Of a DNA stretch of 7,117 nucleotides, positions 1 through 5,470 are shown piece after piece. Numbering within the stretch: the stretch's first letter is position 1; every line of letters begins with the position of its first letter. The position numbers and the translations under genes were made by a program. The notes beneath the pieces were generated by a model that worked only from the letters and a program-made list of their open reading frames with translations, was not told the origin of the DNA and made no database searches. Where the stretch lies: the NCBI GenBank assembly GCA_964452575.1, contig CAYVMN010000216.1:1-7117 (forward strand), given 5' to 3'. The DNA comes from CAYVMN01 sp964452575. Lineage in GTDB: Bacteria > Desulfobacterota > DSM-4660 > Desulfatiglandales > Desulfatiglandaceae.

Positions 1-420
1 CTCGAGCGGGCGAGGGCAGTTTACGAAGCGGATCGGACTCAAGGGACTTCTGAAGTCTACATCTGGCCCGCCCTGGCAAGGAAATATCCCAATGCCGGAA
101 AAGAATGGATCTGGCAATATGTGTTTCCAGCCAAGAATCTGTCTGTGGACCCACGCAGCGGCAAGGTGAGGCGGCACCACATTCATGAAAGCCTTGTGCA
201 GAAGGCCGTGAAAGCGGCGGCTTTGCGGGCTGGCATCAGGAAAAAGGTTAGCTGCCATACGTTGCGCCACTCCTTTGCGACCCATCTGCTCGAGGCAGGC
301 TATGACATCCGAACGGTGCAGGAACTGTTGGGGCAGGCAGATGTTTCCACCACCATGATCTATACGCATGTTCTAAACAGGCCGGGACTTTCAGTCCGGA
401 GCCCGGCTGATTTTGATTAG
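1..420 (+). CDS. intI: Integron integrase (tyrosine recombinase), C-terminal part
   Basis: The reading frame is open from the left edge, so this is the last 139 codons of a gene that begins outside the window; it ends at TAG 418-420. Integron integrases are tyrosine recombinases that recombine attC sites of gene cassettes with attI. Visible residues 24-40 (ALARKYPNAG, then W-x-W) match the extra segment that separates IntI from ordinary XerC/XerD-like recombinases, and DPRSG then VRRHH follow at 50-60. The catalytic box is HTLRHSFATH at 86-95 (His86, Arg89); the nucleophile is Tyr121 in MIYTHV; the IntI-type end VRSP is at 132-135. The first catalytic Arg lies off the window. Residue 112, in ELLGQADVSTTMIYTH, is Gln, where the family has His (sometimes Trp). 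I am sure of the family and unsure of activity. attI would normally lie by the gene's 5' end, out of view. Confidence 0.93.
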   Translation, partial: LERARAVYEADRTQGTSEVYIWPALARKYPNAGKEWIWQYVFPAKNLSVDPRSGKVRRHHIHESLVQKAVKAAALRAGIRKKVSCHTLRHSFATHLLEAGYDIRTVQELLGQADVSTTMIYTHVLNRPGLSVRSPADFD

Positions 421-524
421 GAACCCAAGTAAAGGGCTCAAATCCACTCTTGACCAACCTACCCTTCGGCTTTCAGCTTTTCAGCATGTTTTCTTAACAG
501 ACAATTATTAGAAATGCTTATCTT

Positions 525-570
525 AATCCGTTGTACCTCTCTGCTTGAAGTGGGGAAAGAACGACGGATT
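525..570. repeat. Imperfect inverted repeat / stem-loop
   Basis: AATCCGT at 525-531 is the reverse complement of ACGGATT at 564-570. The pairing continues inward with one T-G wobble (532/563) and two more pairs (533-534 with 561-562), giving a 10-bp stem around a 26-base loop. CCTC at 536-539 could pair with GGGG at 552-555 inside that loop. The stem is not followed by a T-run, so it is not an obvious terminator. Its role is unknown. Confidence 0.45.
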
Positions 571-586
571 TATCATGGCGATTTTT

Positions 587-617
587 CTCCCGACAGAGGC
601 AAAGCTTCTGTCAGGAG
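587..617. repeat. Strong near-perfect hairpin
   Basis: The left arm 587-600 pairs with the right arm 604-617 around a three-base AAA loop. Thirteen of the 14 positions pair: twelve Watson-Crick pairs and one G-T wobble (598/606), with a single C-A mismatch (591/613). The core is GACAGA at 592-597 against TCTGTC at 607-612. A run of five T precedes the stem on the plus strand (582-586) and no T-run follows it on either strand, so it does not read as a standard intrinsic terminator. It could be a folded RNA element, a processing site or the trace of a small palindromic mobile repeat. Confidence 0.6.
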
Positions 618-668
618 TTGGGTAGGCCCATTTTGAGGTGGTTGTACATCGGGGAACTCTGAAATAGG

Positions 669-740
669 GGTTCAAAGGTTCAAAGGTTCAGAGGTTCTGG
701 GTTATGGGTTGCTGGTTGCTCGTTTCTGGTTGATGGTTCA
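669..740. repeat. Tandem short-period array: octamer GGTTCAAA passing into heptamer TGGTTGC
   Basis: Units can be counted directly. Octamers are GGTTCAAA (669-676), GGTTCAAA (677-684), GGTTCAGA (685-692) and GGTTCTGG (693-700). After a short join the period becomes seven: GGGTTGC (706-712), TGGTTGC (713-719), TCGTTTC (720-726), TGGTTGA (727-733) and TGGTTCA (734-740). All units keep a GGTT core, so the two parts look related. The array lies in noncoding DNA and has no coding reading that I can support. Such arrays can expand and contract by replication slippage. Confidence 0.85.
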
Positions 741-784
741 ATCATGGGATATAGTAGTGAAAATAAAGGGAATGTCAAGGAAAA

Positions 785-916
785 ATGTTATTGCCAGTGG
801 GGTGTGCGTTTGTCCTTATATGCCTGTTCGGTCTCTTCAGCGTCCAGGCTGAATTGGACCCGTTCCTGAACTTGAAAGGAAATAGTTCACCGGAAGAAAA
901 ACATTTGACGGGATAA
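785..916 (+). CDS. Possible small secreted protein or N-terminal gene fragment (43 aa)
   Basis: ATG at 785 is preceded by AAGGA at 777-781, a short-spaced but plausible ribosome binding site, and by an in-frame stop at 764-766. Residues 2-20 are strongly hydrophobic (LLPVGCAFVLICLFGLF), and VQA-E at 20-23 fits a signal peptidase I site. That leaves a polar mature peptide of about 21 residues. The stop TAA at 914-916 lies inside the repeat copy that starts at 907, so the last codons and the stop are supplied by repeat sequence. This suggests the front end of a longer exported protein cut off by the repeat. The alternative is a chance frame. I do not recognise the protein. Confidence 0.3.
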   Translation: MLLPVGCAFVLICLFGLFSVQAELDPFLNLKGNSSPEEKHLTG

Positions 917-939
917 CGGGATTGACATGATGTTTATCC
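907..939 (+). repeat. Nonamer-based intergenic repeat, copy 1
   Basis: The 33 bases here match, in inverted orientation, the segment at 1081-1115. Over the first 30 or so positions I count four mismatches and one single-base gap. The sequence is built from degenerate units of about nine bases with the core ACRGGAT or ACATGAT. It overlaps the stop codon of the small ORF at 785-916. Confidence 0.75.
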
Positions 940-940
940 A

Positions 941-1008
941 GCGAAGTGCGAACTGCGAATTCAGAAGTCGGAGTTGGACTTCCGACTTCGAACCTCGGAC
1001 CTCGAAAA
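941..1008. repeat. Degenerate heptamer array with internal hairpin
   Basis: From 946 the sequence can be read in steps of seven: GTGCGAA, CTGCGAA, TTCAGAA, GTCGGAG, TTGGACT, TCCGACT, TCGAACC, TCGGACC, TCGAAAA. Alternatively, the last part reads as four units of the form GACYTCG at 977-1004. Within it, GAAGTCGGA (964-972) and TCCGACTTC (981-989) form a perfect 9-bp inverted repeat with an 8-base loop. No ORF here reads as a protein. The 72 bases between it and the next repeat (1009-1080) show only a weak GATCT/AGATC inverted repeat. Confidence 0.75.
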
Positions 1009-1080
1009 GAAATATCGCTCATCGGCAATGCCACGATAGCAATCAGGTCCAGGACAGGGATCTAAATATAGAGATCAACG

Positions 1081-1115
1081 GGGTAAAAAATCATGTAAAT
1101 CCTGTTTATCCTGTC
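1081..1115 (-). repeat. Nonamer-based intergenic repeat, copy 2 (inverted)
   Basis: Read on the minus strand this begins GACAGGATA, AACAGGATT, TACATGATT, three clear nine-base units, then a T-run. It is the inverted partner of the copy at 907-939. It ends 5 bases from the UPF0182 stop codon at 1121-1123, so it would be transcribed in that gene's 3' untranslated region. The T-run on the minus strand has no GC-rich stem immediately before it, so I do not call a terminator. Confidence 0.75.
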
Positions 1116-1120
1116 TACTA

Positions 1121-3961
1121 TTACTTCGCGGCCATCTGCTTGAGGATATTCTCCAGTTTTTCCAGTTCCTGTCCGTAACCGGCCCAATCCCCCTCGCGGA
1201 GATAGGCCTTGGCCCTTTCATAGTGTTCCAGGGCCAGGGCCCCCAGATCAGAAGATTTGAGGATCTCTTTGGCGGCCGGGACCGCCAATGCCCTGGACGG
1301 TATTCCTCCTTCCAGTACACTGCTCAAGGCATTGTCGAGGTTTTCAGCCATAGCAATGTGGTTGCTAAACGCTGCAATGACCCTTTTCAGTTCGGGCAGG
1401 GCCGCAGCGCCCGATTGGTCCCGTCCGGATGAGACCCCTCCCTCTCTTACCTGGGATTTTCTCAAACCCCTGGATTGCTGGGCCCCTGCTGAAGCTGCCT
1501 CGCTTTCCTCCTGCTTTGCCTCCAGGTAAATGGGCTCCACGTAGATAAAGGAATCACACACCGGGATGGCCAGGAGATTCCCCCTGATGACCCTGGAACC
1601 CCTCTGACTCCACAGACTTAACTGCCCAGAGATATCGGTCTGCTGGTCCACCCTGGCCTCGATCTGCATAGGTCCATAGACCAGTTTCTCCTTGGGCAGC
1701 TTATAGACGATGAGACTCCCGTAGTTTGGCAGGTCGCTCCTAGCCGCAAGCCACCCGATCATGTTGTCCTTTTTGGAAGGGGTAAAGGGGAGCATGAGGA
1801 GAAACTCCTCTTTCTCGCCTTCGGGAAGCTTGATGATGATGTAATAGGGCTCTATCTTCTGCCGGCTGCCCCCGTACAGTTCGTCGGGGCGCTCCCAGAG
1901 GTCTTCCTGATTGTAGAAGACCTGGACGTCCTCCATGTGATACCGGGTGTAGGTGGCTGCCTGGATATTGAAGAGGTCCTTGGGGTAACGGATATGCCGC
2001 TTCAGGTCCTCGGGCATATCCTTGAACGGCCTGAACAGATCCGGGAATATCCTTCCATAGACCTTGGCAATGGGATCGTTTTCGTCGATCAGGTAAAAAC
2101 AGACATCCCCGTTATAGGCATCCACCGTGACCTTGACCGAGTTACGAATATAGTTGAGGGACTCTCCCCTGAAGGGGCTCTCGGATCGGAGCGAGTAAGG
2201 ATACATGTCAGAGGTGGTGTAGGCATCGAGGATCCAGTAGAGTTTTCCTTCGGAGAGGACCAGATAGGGATCGCGATCATACCTCAAAAAGGGAGCGATG
2301 GATCCCGCCCGCGTCTTGATCCCGCGTCGATACATGATCCTGCTCTCCGGGCTCAGGTAGTTGGTGAAGAGTATCTGGGGATCCATGAATTCATAGGCAA
2401 AAAGCAGCCTTCTCCTAAACGATCCCAGTGGAACGCCCCCCTTGCCCTGATAGATGGTATAGACGTTCTTGTCGCCCTTGGGATAATCAAACTCCTTTGT
2501 CTTGGTCCTGACCAGGACATATTGGGCGGTCTTTTCCCCATAATAGATCTCCGGCCGCTCGATCTTGAGATCAACCTCACTGACAGGGGGCAGGTCTTTG
2601 ATAAACAGGCGGGGCAGGCCTTCGCTCGTGACTTCATTGACCGGGCTTGCAGCCAGGCCGTATCCGTGGGTATATGTGAGGTGCCGGTTGACCCAGGTAT
2701 CGGCCTGGGGGGGGAGTTGATCGACCACCAACTCCCTTGCCGACAGCATGAGCTGCCGGTACTGGTTGTTTATTTCATAACGATCCACGTCCATATTGTT
2801 AAAATTGTAATATAGCCGTATGGACTGAATCTGTCTGTAGGTCTGAAGCAGGGGCCGTTCGTCCCATATCCTGATATTTTGAATCGTTCCACTCTGCTTT
2901 TTCACCTCTTGCAGGCTGAGCTTATCATTCACCTCAAAACTGACTTCTCTTATCTTGTTGAGATTATAGGCCTTGCGGGTGTAGTCAATGTTATAGGCAA
3001 TGTACTTGGATTCCTTTGCCAGCTCGTTGGGCTTGACCACAAACTGCTGGACCGCCATGGGGAGTAAGGAGCTGAAGACCAGCACAGACCCCACCCAGAT
3101 CCCACCGCTGATCCATATGAGCCTTGTCTTTGGTTTAAATGCGTTGACAAAGAGGAGAACAGCAAAGGCAAGAGAGACGAAGATCAAGAGCCTGAAGGCC
3201 CAGACCTTGACGTGCACATCCGTGTAGCTCGCCCCGAAGGCAGGACCCGCTGTGGAATAGAGAAGACCATAGATCTTCAGGTGATACCCCCAGGAGAGGA
3301 GCAAGACAATAATTCCTCCCAGGAAGAGGAGATGTTTTTTGACCCAGGGGGCAACCTCAATCCGCGGCATAGAGGGGGGTCTGCCTTCGGCCTGAACGAT
3401 TTCACCGATCATTTGAATAGAGCGGTTCTTGAAATACCACACGATGGTCAGGGCGCCGGTGAAAACGACAAGGACTAGTAAGCCGCTCCGGACCAAAAGA
3501 TAAAACGGGAGGACAAAGACATAAAAACCAATGTCTCTGCCAAAGACAGGATCTGCGCTGCCAAAGGGTTGCCGGTACAGGTAGCGAAGGACCAGGTCCC
3601 ACCTATCGGCCCCATTTGCTGCAATAATAAAACTGACGATCAGGATAAAGGCAATAAAAAGGAGGTTGAGGGTGTTTCCCGAAAGGCCGAGTGGCGAGGC
3701 GTAAGCCCCTCCAGCCCTGAGGACAATCCAGGTGCCGCCCCCTGAGCTCAGCCGTCTGGCAATATAGAGGTTGACGGTTATGATAAGGATCAAAAACACC
3801 CAAACCACGAGACCAAACCCGAACTTGGTCAACAGCATGGTCCAGAAGACAGGGGAAAAGCCCAGATTCTGAAACCACAGCCAGTCAGGGTAGATCGATA
3901 TACCCGAAAATAACAGAATAAGGATCAAAAGCCCGCACCCAATCAATACTCTAATCTTCAT
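1121..3961 (-). CDS. UPF0182 family (COG1615) membrane protein, 946 aa
   Basis: Length and conserved blocks fit UPF0182, a family of large integral membrane proteins with no firmly established function. About seven hydrophobic segments occupy the N-terminal third: roughly residues 4-24, 37-66, 98-115, 145-176, 210-232, 255-275 and 281-305. A large domain of about 500 residues follows, probably outside the membrane. Family-like motifs include YIAYNIDYTRKAY (320-332), IRIWDERPLLQTY (363-375), LTYTHGYG (428-435), EIYYGEKTAQYVLV (471-484), APFLRYDRDPYLV (556-568), WILDAYTTS (576-584), NYIRNSVKVTVDAY (603-616) and RYPKDLFNIQA (658-668). A low-complexity stretch rich in Glu, Ala, Ser and Gly at about 815-855 precedes a conserved helical tail ending near GDWAGYGQELEKLE (924-937). 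The start ATG (3961-3959) has AAGGAG eight bases upstream. It is divergent from the liv operon, and nothing visible links the two functionally. Confidence 0.95.
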   Translation of the reverse strand: MKIRVLIGCGLLILILLFSGISIYPDWLWFQNLGFSPVFWTMLLTKFGFGLVVWVFLILIITVNLYIARRLSSGGGTWIVLRAGGAYASPLGLSGNTLNLLFIAFILIVSFIIAANGADRWDLVLRYLYRQPFGSADPVFGRDIGFYVFVLPFYLLVRSGLLVLVVFTGALTIVWYFKNRSIQMIGEIVQAEGRPPSMPRIEVAPWVKKHLLFLGGIIVLLLSWGYHLKIYGLLYSTAGPAFGASYTDVHVKVWAFRLLIFVSLAFAVLLFVNAFKPKTRLIWISGGIWVGSVLVFSSLLPMAVQQFVVKPNELAKESKYIAYNIDYTRKAYNLNKIREVSFEVNDKLSLQEVKKQSGTIQNIRIWDERPLLQTYRQIQSIRLYYNFNNMDVDRYEINNQYRQLMLSARELVVDQLPPQADTWVNRHLTYTHGYGLAASPVNEVTSEGLPRLFIKDLPPVSEVDLKIERPEIYYGEKTAQYVLVRTKTKEFDYPKGDKNVYTIYQGKGGVPLGSFRRRLLFAYEFMDPQILFTNYLSPESRIMYRRGIKTRAGSIAPFLRYDRDPYLVLSEGKLYWILDAYTTSDMYPYSLRSESPFRGESLNYIRNSVKVTVDAYNGDVCFYLIDENDPIAKVYGRIFPDLFRPFKDMPEDLKRHIRYPKDLFNIQAATYTRYHMEDVQVFYNQEDLWERPDELYGGSRQKIEPYYIIIKLPEGEKEEFLLMLPFTPSKKDNMIGWLAARSDLPNYGSLIVYKLPKEKLVYGPMQIEARVDQQTDISGQLSLWSQRGSRVIRGNLLAIPVCDSFIYVEPIYLEAKQEESEAASAGAQQSRGLRKSQVREGGVSSGRDQSGAAALPELKRVIAAFSNHIAMAENLDNALSSVLEGGIPSRALAVPAAKEILKSSDLGALALEHYERAKAYLREGDWAGYGQELEKLENILKQMAAK

Positions 3962-3969
3962 AATTTAGT

Positions 3970-3975
3970 CTCCTT
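3970..3975 (-). promoter_or_regulatory. Ribosome binding site of the UPF0182 gene
   Basis: The minus strand reads AAGGAG here, eight bases before ATG at 3961-3959. This supports the chosen start, which also places a hydrophobic segment directly at the N-terminus as expected for the family. Confidence 0.8.
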
Positions 3976-4066
3976 AGATCTGCCGCGTTAGACGGCGCCA
4001 GGTTTGGCCCACACCGACGGTTAAAGGCAACGGATGTCGAAATGCTAAGGCATAGCAGAAGCAGAA

Positions 4067-4093
4067 GGTATAATGCCCCATGCAGAATGTCAA
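4067..4093 (-). promoter_or_regulatory. Candidate sigma-70 promoter for the UPF0182 gene
   Basis: On the minus strand a perfect TTGACA (4093-4088) is followed after 15 bases by TATACC (4072-4067, four of six matches). The spacing is short of the usual 16-18, so this is tentative. Transcription would start about 100 bases before the gene. The plus strand carries TATAAT at 4069-4074 over the same bases but without a good -35 box. Confidence 0.3.
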
Positions 4094-4241
4094 CGTTGCT
4101 GCTGACATGGAAACAGTTCCGCTAATCCTTGTGGGGGCATTCTTCAATAAGATGACTAATTTTCTCATCTTGAAGCCCTACTTAATTCCATTGACCGGAG
4201 CAGGCTTTTTCACTATCCTTCTTGGCTACTTGATCCTTTAA
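4080..4241 (+). pseudogene. Possible 3' remnant of a CcdA/DsbD-like membrane protein gene (53-codon frame)
   Basis: The frame runs from ATG 4080 (or ATG 4107) to TAA 4239-4241. From about residue 13 it reads VPLILVGAFFNKMTNFL, a charged/polar turn, then a second hydrophobic segment GAGFFTILLGYLIL at the very end. This resembles the last two membrane segments of CcdA-type cytochrome c biogenesis proteins, where a G-(I/L)PF-like helix, an FFNR-like turn and a G-x-LLILLG helix close the protein. The upstream part of such a gene is absent: an in-frame stop lies at 4071-4073 and no ribosome binding site stands out. It may be a gene relic, a small two-helix membrane protein, or a chance frame. The similarity is by eye only. 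Confidence 0.33.
4191..4219 (+). promoter_or_regulatory. Candidate sigma-70 promoter for the liv operon
   Basis: TTGACC (4191-4196, five of six matches to the -35 consensus) is separated by exactly 17 bases from TATCCT (4214-4219, four of six). The predicted start near 4226 leaves a leader of about 60 bases before the binding-protein gene. It lies inside the hydrophobic frame at 4080-4241, which fits that frame no longer being a working gene. No operator palindrome is obvious nearby. Confidence 0.4.
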
Positions 4242-4284
4242 TTTCACGACCCGTTTCTTAATAACCATAGATAGGGAGGGAGTC

Positions 4285-5397
4285 ATGAAGAAGATCGTGT
4301 TTTTGCTGGCGGGTTTCTATTTTTTCCTTTCCTGGGCATCCTTTGCGGTTGCCGCGGATGAGGTGGTGGTGGGGGCCGTGACGCCCCTTACAGGCAAATT
4401 GGCTGTCTACGGGGAGGGATTCCAGCAGGCCATGCTCCTGGCCCTGGATGAGGTAAACGCCTCTGGCGGCATCAATGGCAGGCCAATGAAGATCCTCTTT
4501 GAAGACAATAATTCCACCTCAAAGGGGTCGGTTTCCGCCATACAGAAGCTGATCGCGATCCACAAGTTCCCTGTTATCTTCGGCCCGGCCGCAAGTTCCA
4601 ACTTCCTGGCAGTCTGCCCCATTGCCCAGGAGAACAAGGTCGTCCTTATCGGGGCGGAGAGCGCGGCCGCTGCCATCAGCCGGTGCGGATCATACGTGTT
4701 CCGGGTCTTTCCCTCGGACCTCCTTCAGGGCAAAGGGGTTGCAGAGCTGGCCAGGGACCTGGGATACAAAGAGGTGGTGCTCACCTATATAAACAACGAT
4801 TGGGGGGTCGGTCTGGCAGAGGTCTTCAAGAAGCAGTTCCTCAAGGATGGCGGCCGACTGCTTGACGAGTTTGCCCATGATGAAGGAAAGACCGATTATC
4901 GGAGTGAGATCCTACGGATCAAGAAGAACGGACCCAAGGCCGTGGTCAACCTGACCTATATCAAGGAAGGGGCTACCATGCTCAAGGAGGCCTATGAGAC
5001 CGGGGTGAATGTCCAGTGGCTCATGGGTTCTGCCTCGAAATCGCCCAAATTGGTGTCCCTGGCCGGGGTGGCGGCCGAGGGGATCATAGGGACCTACCCC
5101 ACGTTCTCGCAGGATACGCCCGAGTACAGGGCCTTCAAGGCGGCATGGGAGAAGAAATATCCGGGCAAAAAGCTGCCCATCTTCGGCGAGTACAACTACG
5201 ACATGGTCAGGCTGACGGCCAAGGCCCTCAAAGGGGCCAAATCCATGTCGCCCGACGATATCCGGGCCGCCTTGATTGAGGCAAGTAAGGGGTATGTGGG
5301 GGTGACTGGCGACAAGACCTTTGATGCCAATGGAGACGTTGGCGCCACATATGGACGGTGGACCGTAAAGGATGGCAAGATCGTGGATTATAAGTAA
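4285..5397 (+). CDS. livJ: Branched-chain amino acid type ABC transporter substrate-binding protein
   Basis: This 370-residue protein is the periplasmic receptor of a LivJ/LivK-type importer (type I periplasmic binding fold, Peripla_BP_6). The ATG at 4285 follows GGAGG (4275-4279) by five bases. Residues 1-24 form a signal peptide (MKK, hydrophobic core, then AVA-A-D) with no lipobox Cys, so the mature protein should be soluble. The mature start VVVGAVTPLTG (27-37) and GGINGRPMKILFEDN (61-75) are family hallmarks. GPAASS (100-105) and the stretch around Ser126 lie where LivJ contacts the ligand's amino and carboxyl groups. YINNDWGVG (168-176) and FGEYNYD (300-306) lie in the second lobe and hinge. 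Cys111 and Cys134 could form a disulfide. The family also binds amides, short-chain carboxylates and aromatic compounds, so the substrate is uncertain. Gene name by family only. Confidence 0.93.
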   Translation: MKKIVFLLAGFYFFLSWASFAVAADEVVVGAVTPLTGKLAVYGEGFQQAMLLALDEVNASGGINGRPMKILFEDNNSTSKGSVSAIQKLIAIHKFPVIFGPAASSNFLAVCPIAQENKVVLIGAESAAAAISRCGSYVFRVFPSDLLQGKGVAELARDLGYKEVVLTYINNDWGVGLAEVFKKQFLKDGGRLLDEFAHDEGKTDYRSEILRIKKNGPKAVVNLTYIKEGATMLKEAYETGVNVQWLMGSASKSPKLVSLAGVAAEGIIGTYPTFSQDTPEYRAFKAAWEKKYPGKKLPIFGEYNYDMVRLTAKALKGAKSMSPDDIRAALIEASKGYVGVTGDKTFDANGDVGATYGRWTVKDGKIVDYK

Positions 5398-5433
5398 TCC
5401 AACGTCTCGGAAGGCCCATAAATTGTTCACGAT

Positions 5434-5448
5434 AGGGGCATAGCCCCT
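5434..5448 (+). promoter_or_regulatory. Intercistronic hairpin between binding protein and permease genes
   Basis: AGGGGC (5434-5439) and GCCCCT (5443-5448) form a perfect 6-bp GC-rich stem with loop ATA. No T-run follows, so it should not end transcription. In ABC importer operons a hairpin at this place commonly protects the abundant binding-protein message from 3' decay, which is the likely role here. The same AGGGG could instead pair with CCCCT at 5466-5470, right before the permease start codon. Confidence 0.5.
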
Positions 5449-5470
5449 CAGTTCGGTATCGGAATCCCCT

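Larger units (their letters stand above)
421..784. other. Noncoding stretch downstream of intI
   Basis: No convincing gene lies between the intI stop and the possible small ORF at 785. The longest plus-strand ATG frame I looked at by eye is a 40-codon one at 514-636, which resembles nothing I know and runs through both stem-loops. The stretch holds a stem-loop at 525-570, a stronger hairpin at 587-617 and a tandem array at 669-740, listed separately. I looked for integron attC sites (paired RYYYAAC and GTTRRRY cores flanking an imperfect palindrome) and found no matched pair. Confidence 0.6.

Noticed and set aside
381..420. Possible intrinsic terminator at the end of intI: GCCGGG (381-386) pairs with CCCGGC (402-407), followed by TTTT at 411-414
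   Set aside because: It lies inside the coding sequence, the 15-base loop has competing pairings (GGACT/AGTCC), and the T-run is only four bases and starts after a gap.
665..700. GGTTCAAA resembling a tRNA T-arm
   Set aside because: It is part of a tandem octamer array; no acceptor stem, anticodon arm or D-arm can be built around it.
927..1178. 83-codon plus-strand frame across the repeats and the end of the UPF0182 gene
   Set aside because: It is made of translated repeat sequence and antisense of the UPF0182 tail, and has no ribosome binding site.
1937..2815. Long plus-strand open frame of 292 codons
   Set aside because: It is the mirror of the UPF0182 coding sequence, whose minus-strand frame has clear family motifs; the plus-strand product has no recognisable domain.
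3984..4000. GTTAGAC flanked by GCCG and CGGC, resembling an attC core (GTTRRRY)
   Set aside because: No matching RYYYAAC partner at a suitable distance on either strand, and the inverse orientation would place the site over the UPF0182 start.
4069..4074. Perfect TATAAT on the plus strand
   Set aside because: No acceptable -35 box at 16-18 bases upstream and no TG extension; the 4191-4219 candidate is better placed for livJ.
4912..5430. 172-codon minus-strand frame opposite the binding-protein gene
   Set aside because: It lies antisense to a well-supported gene, with composition typical of a shadow frame and no recognisable protein features.
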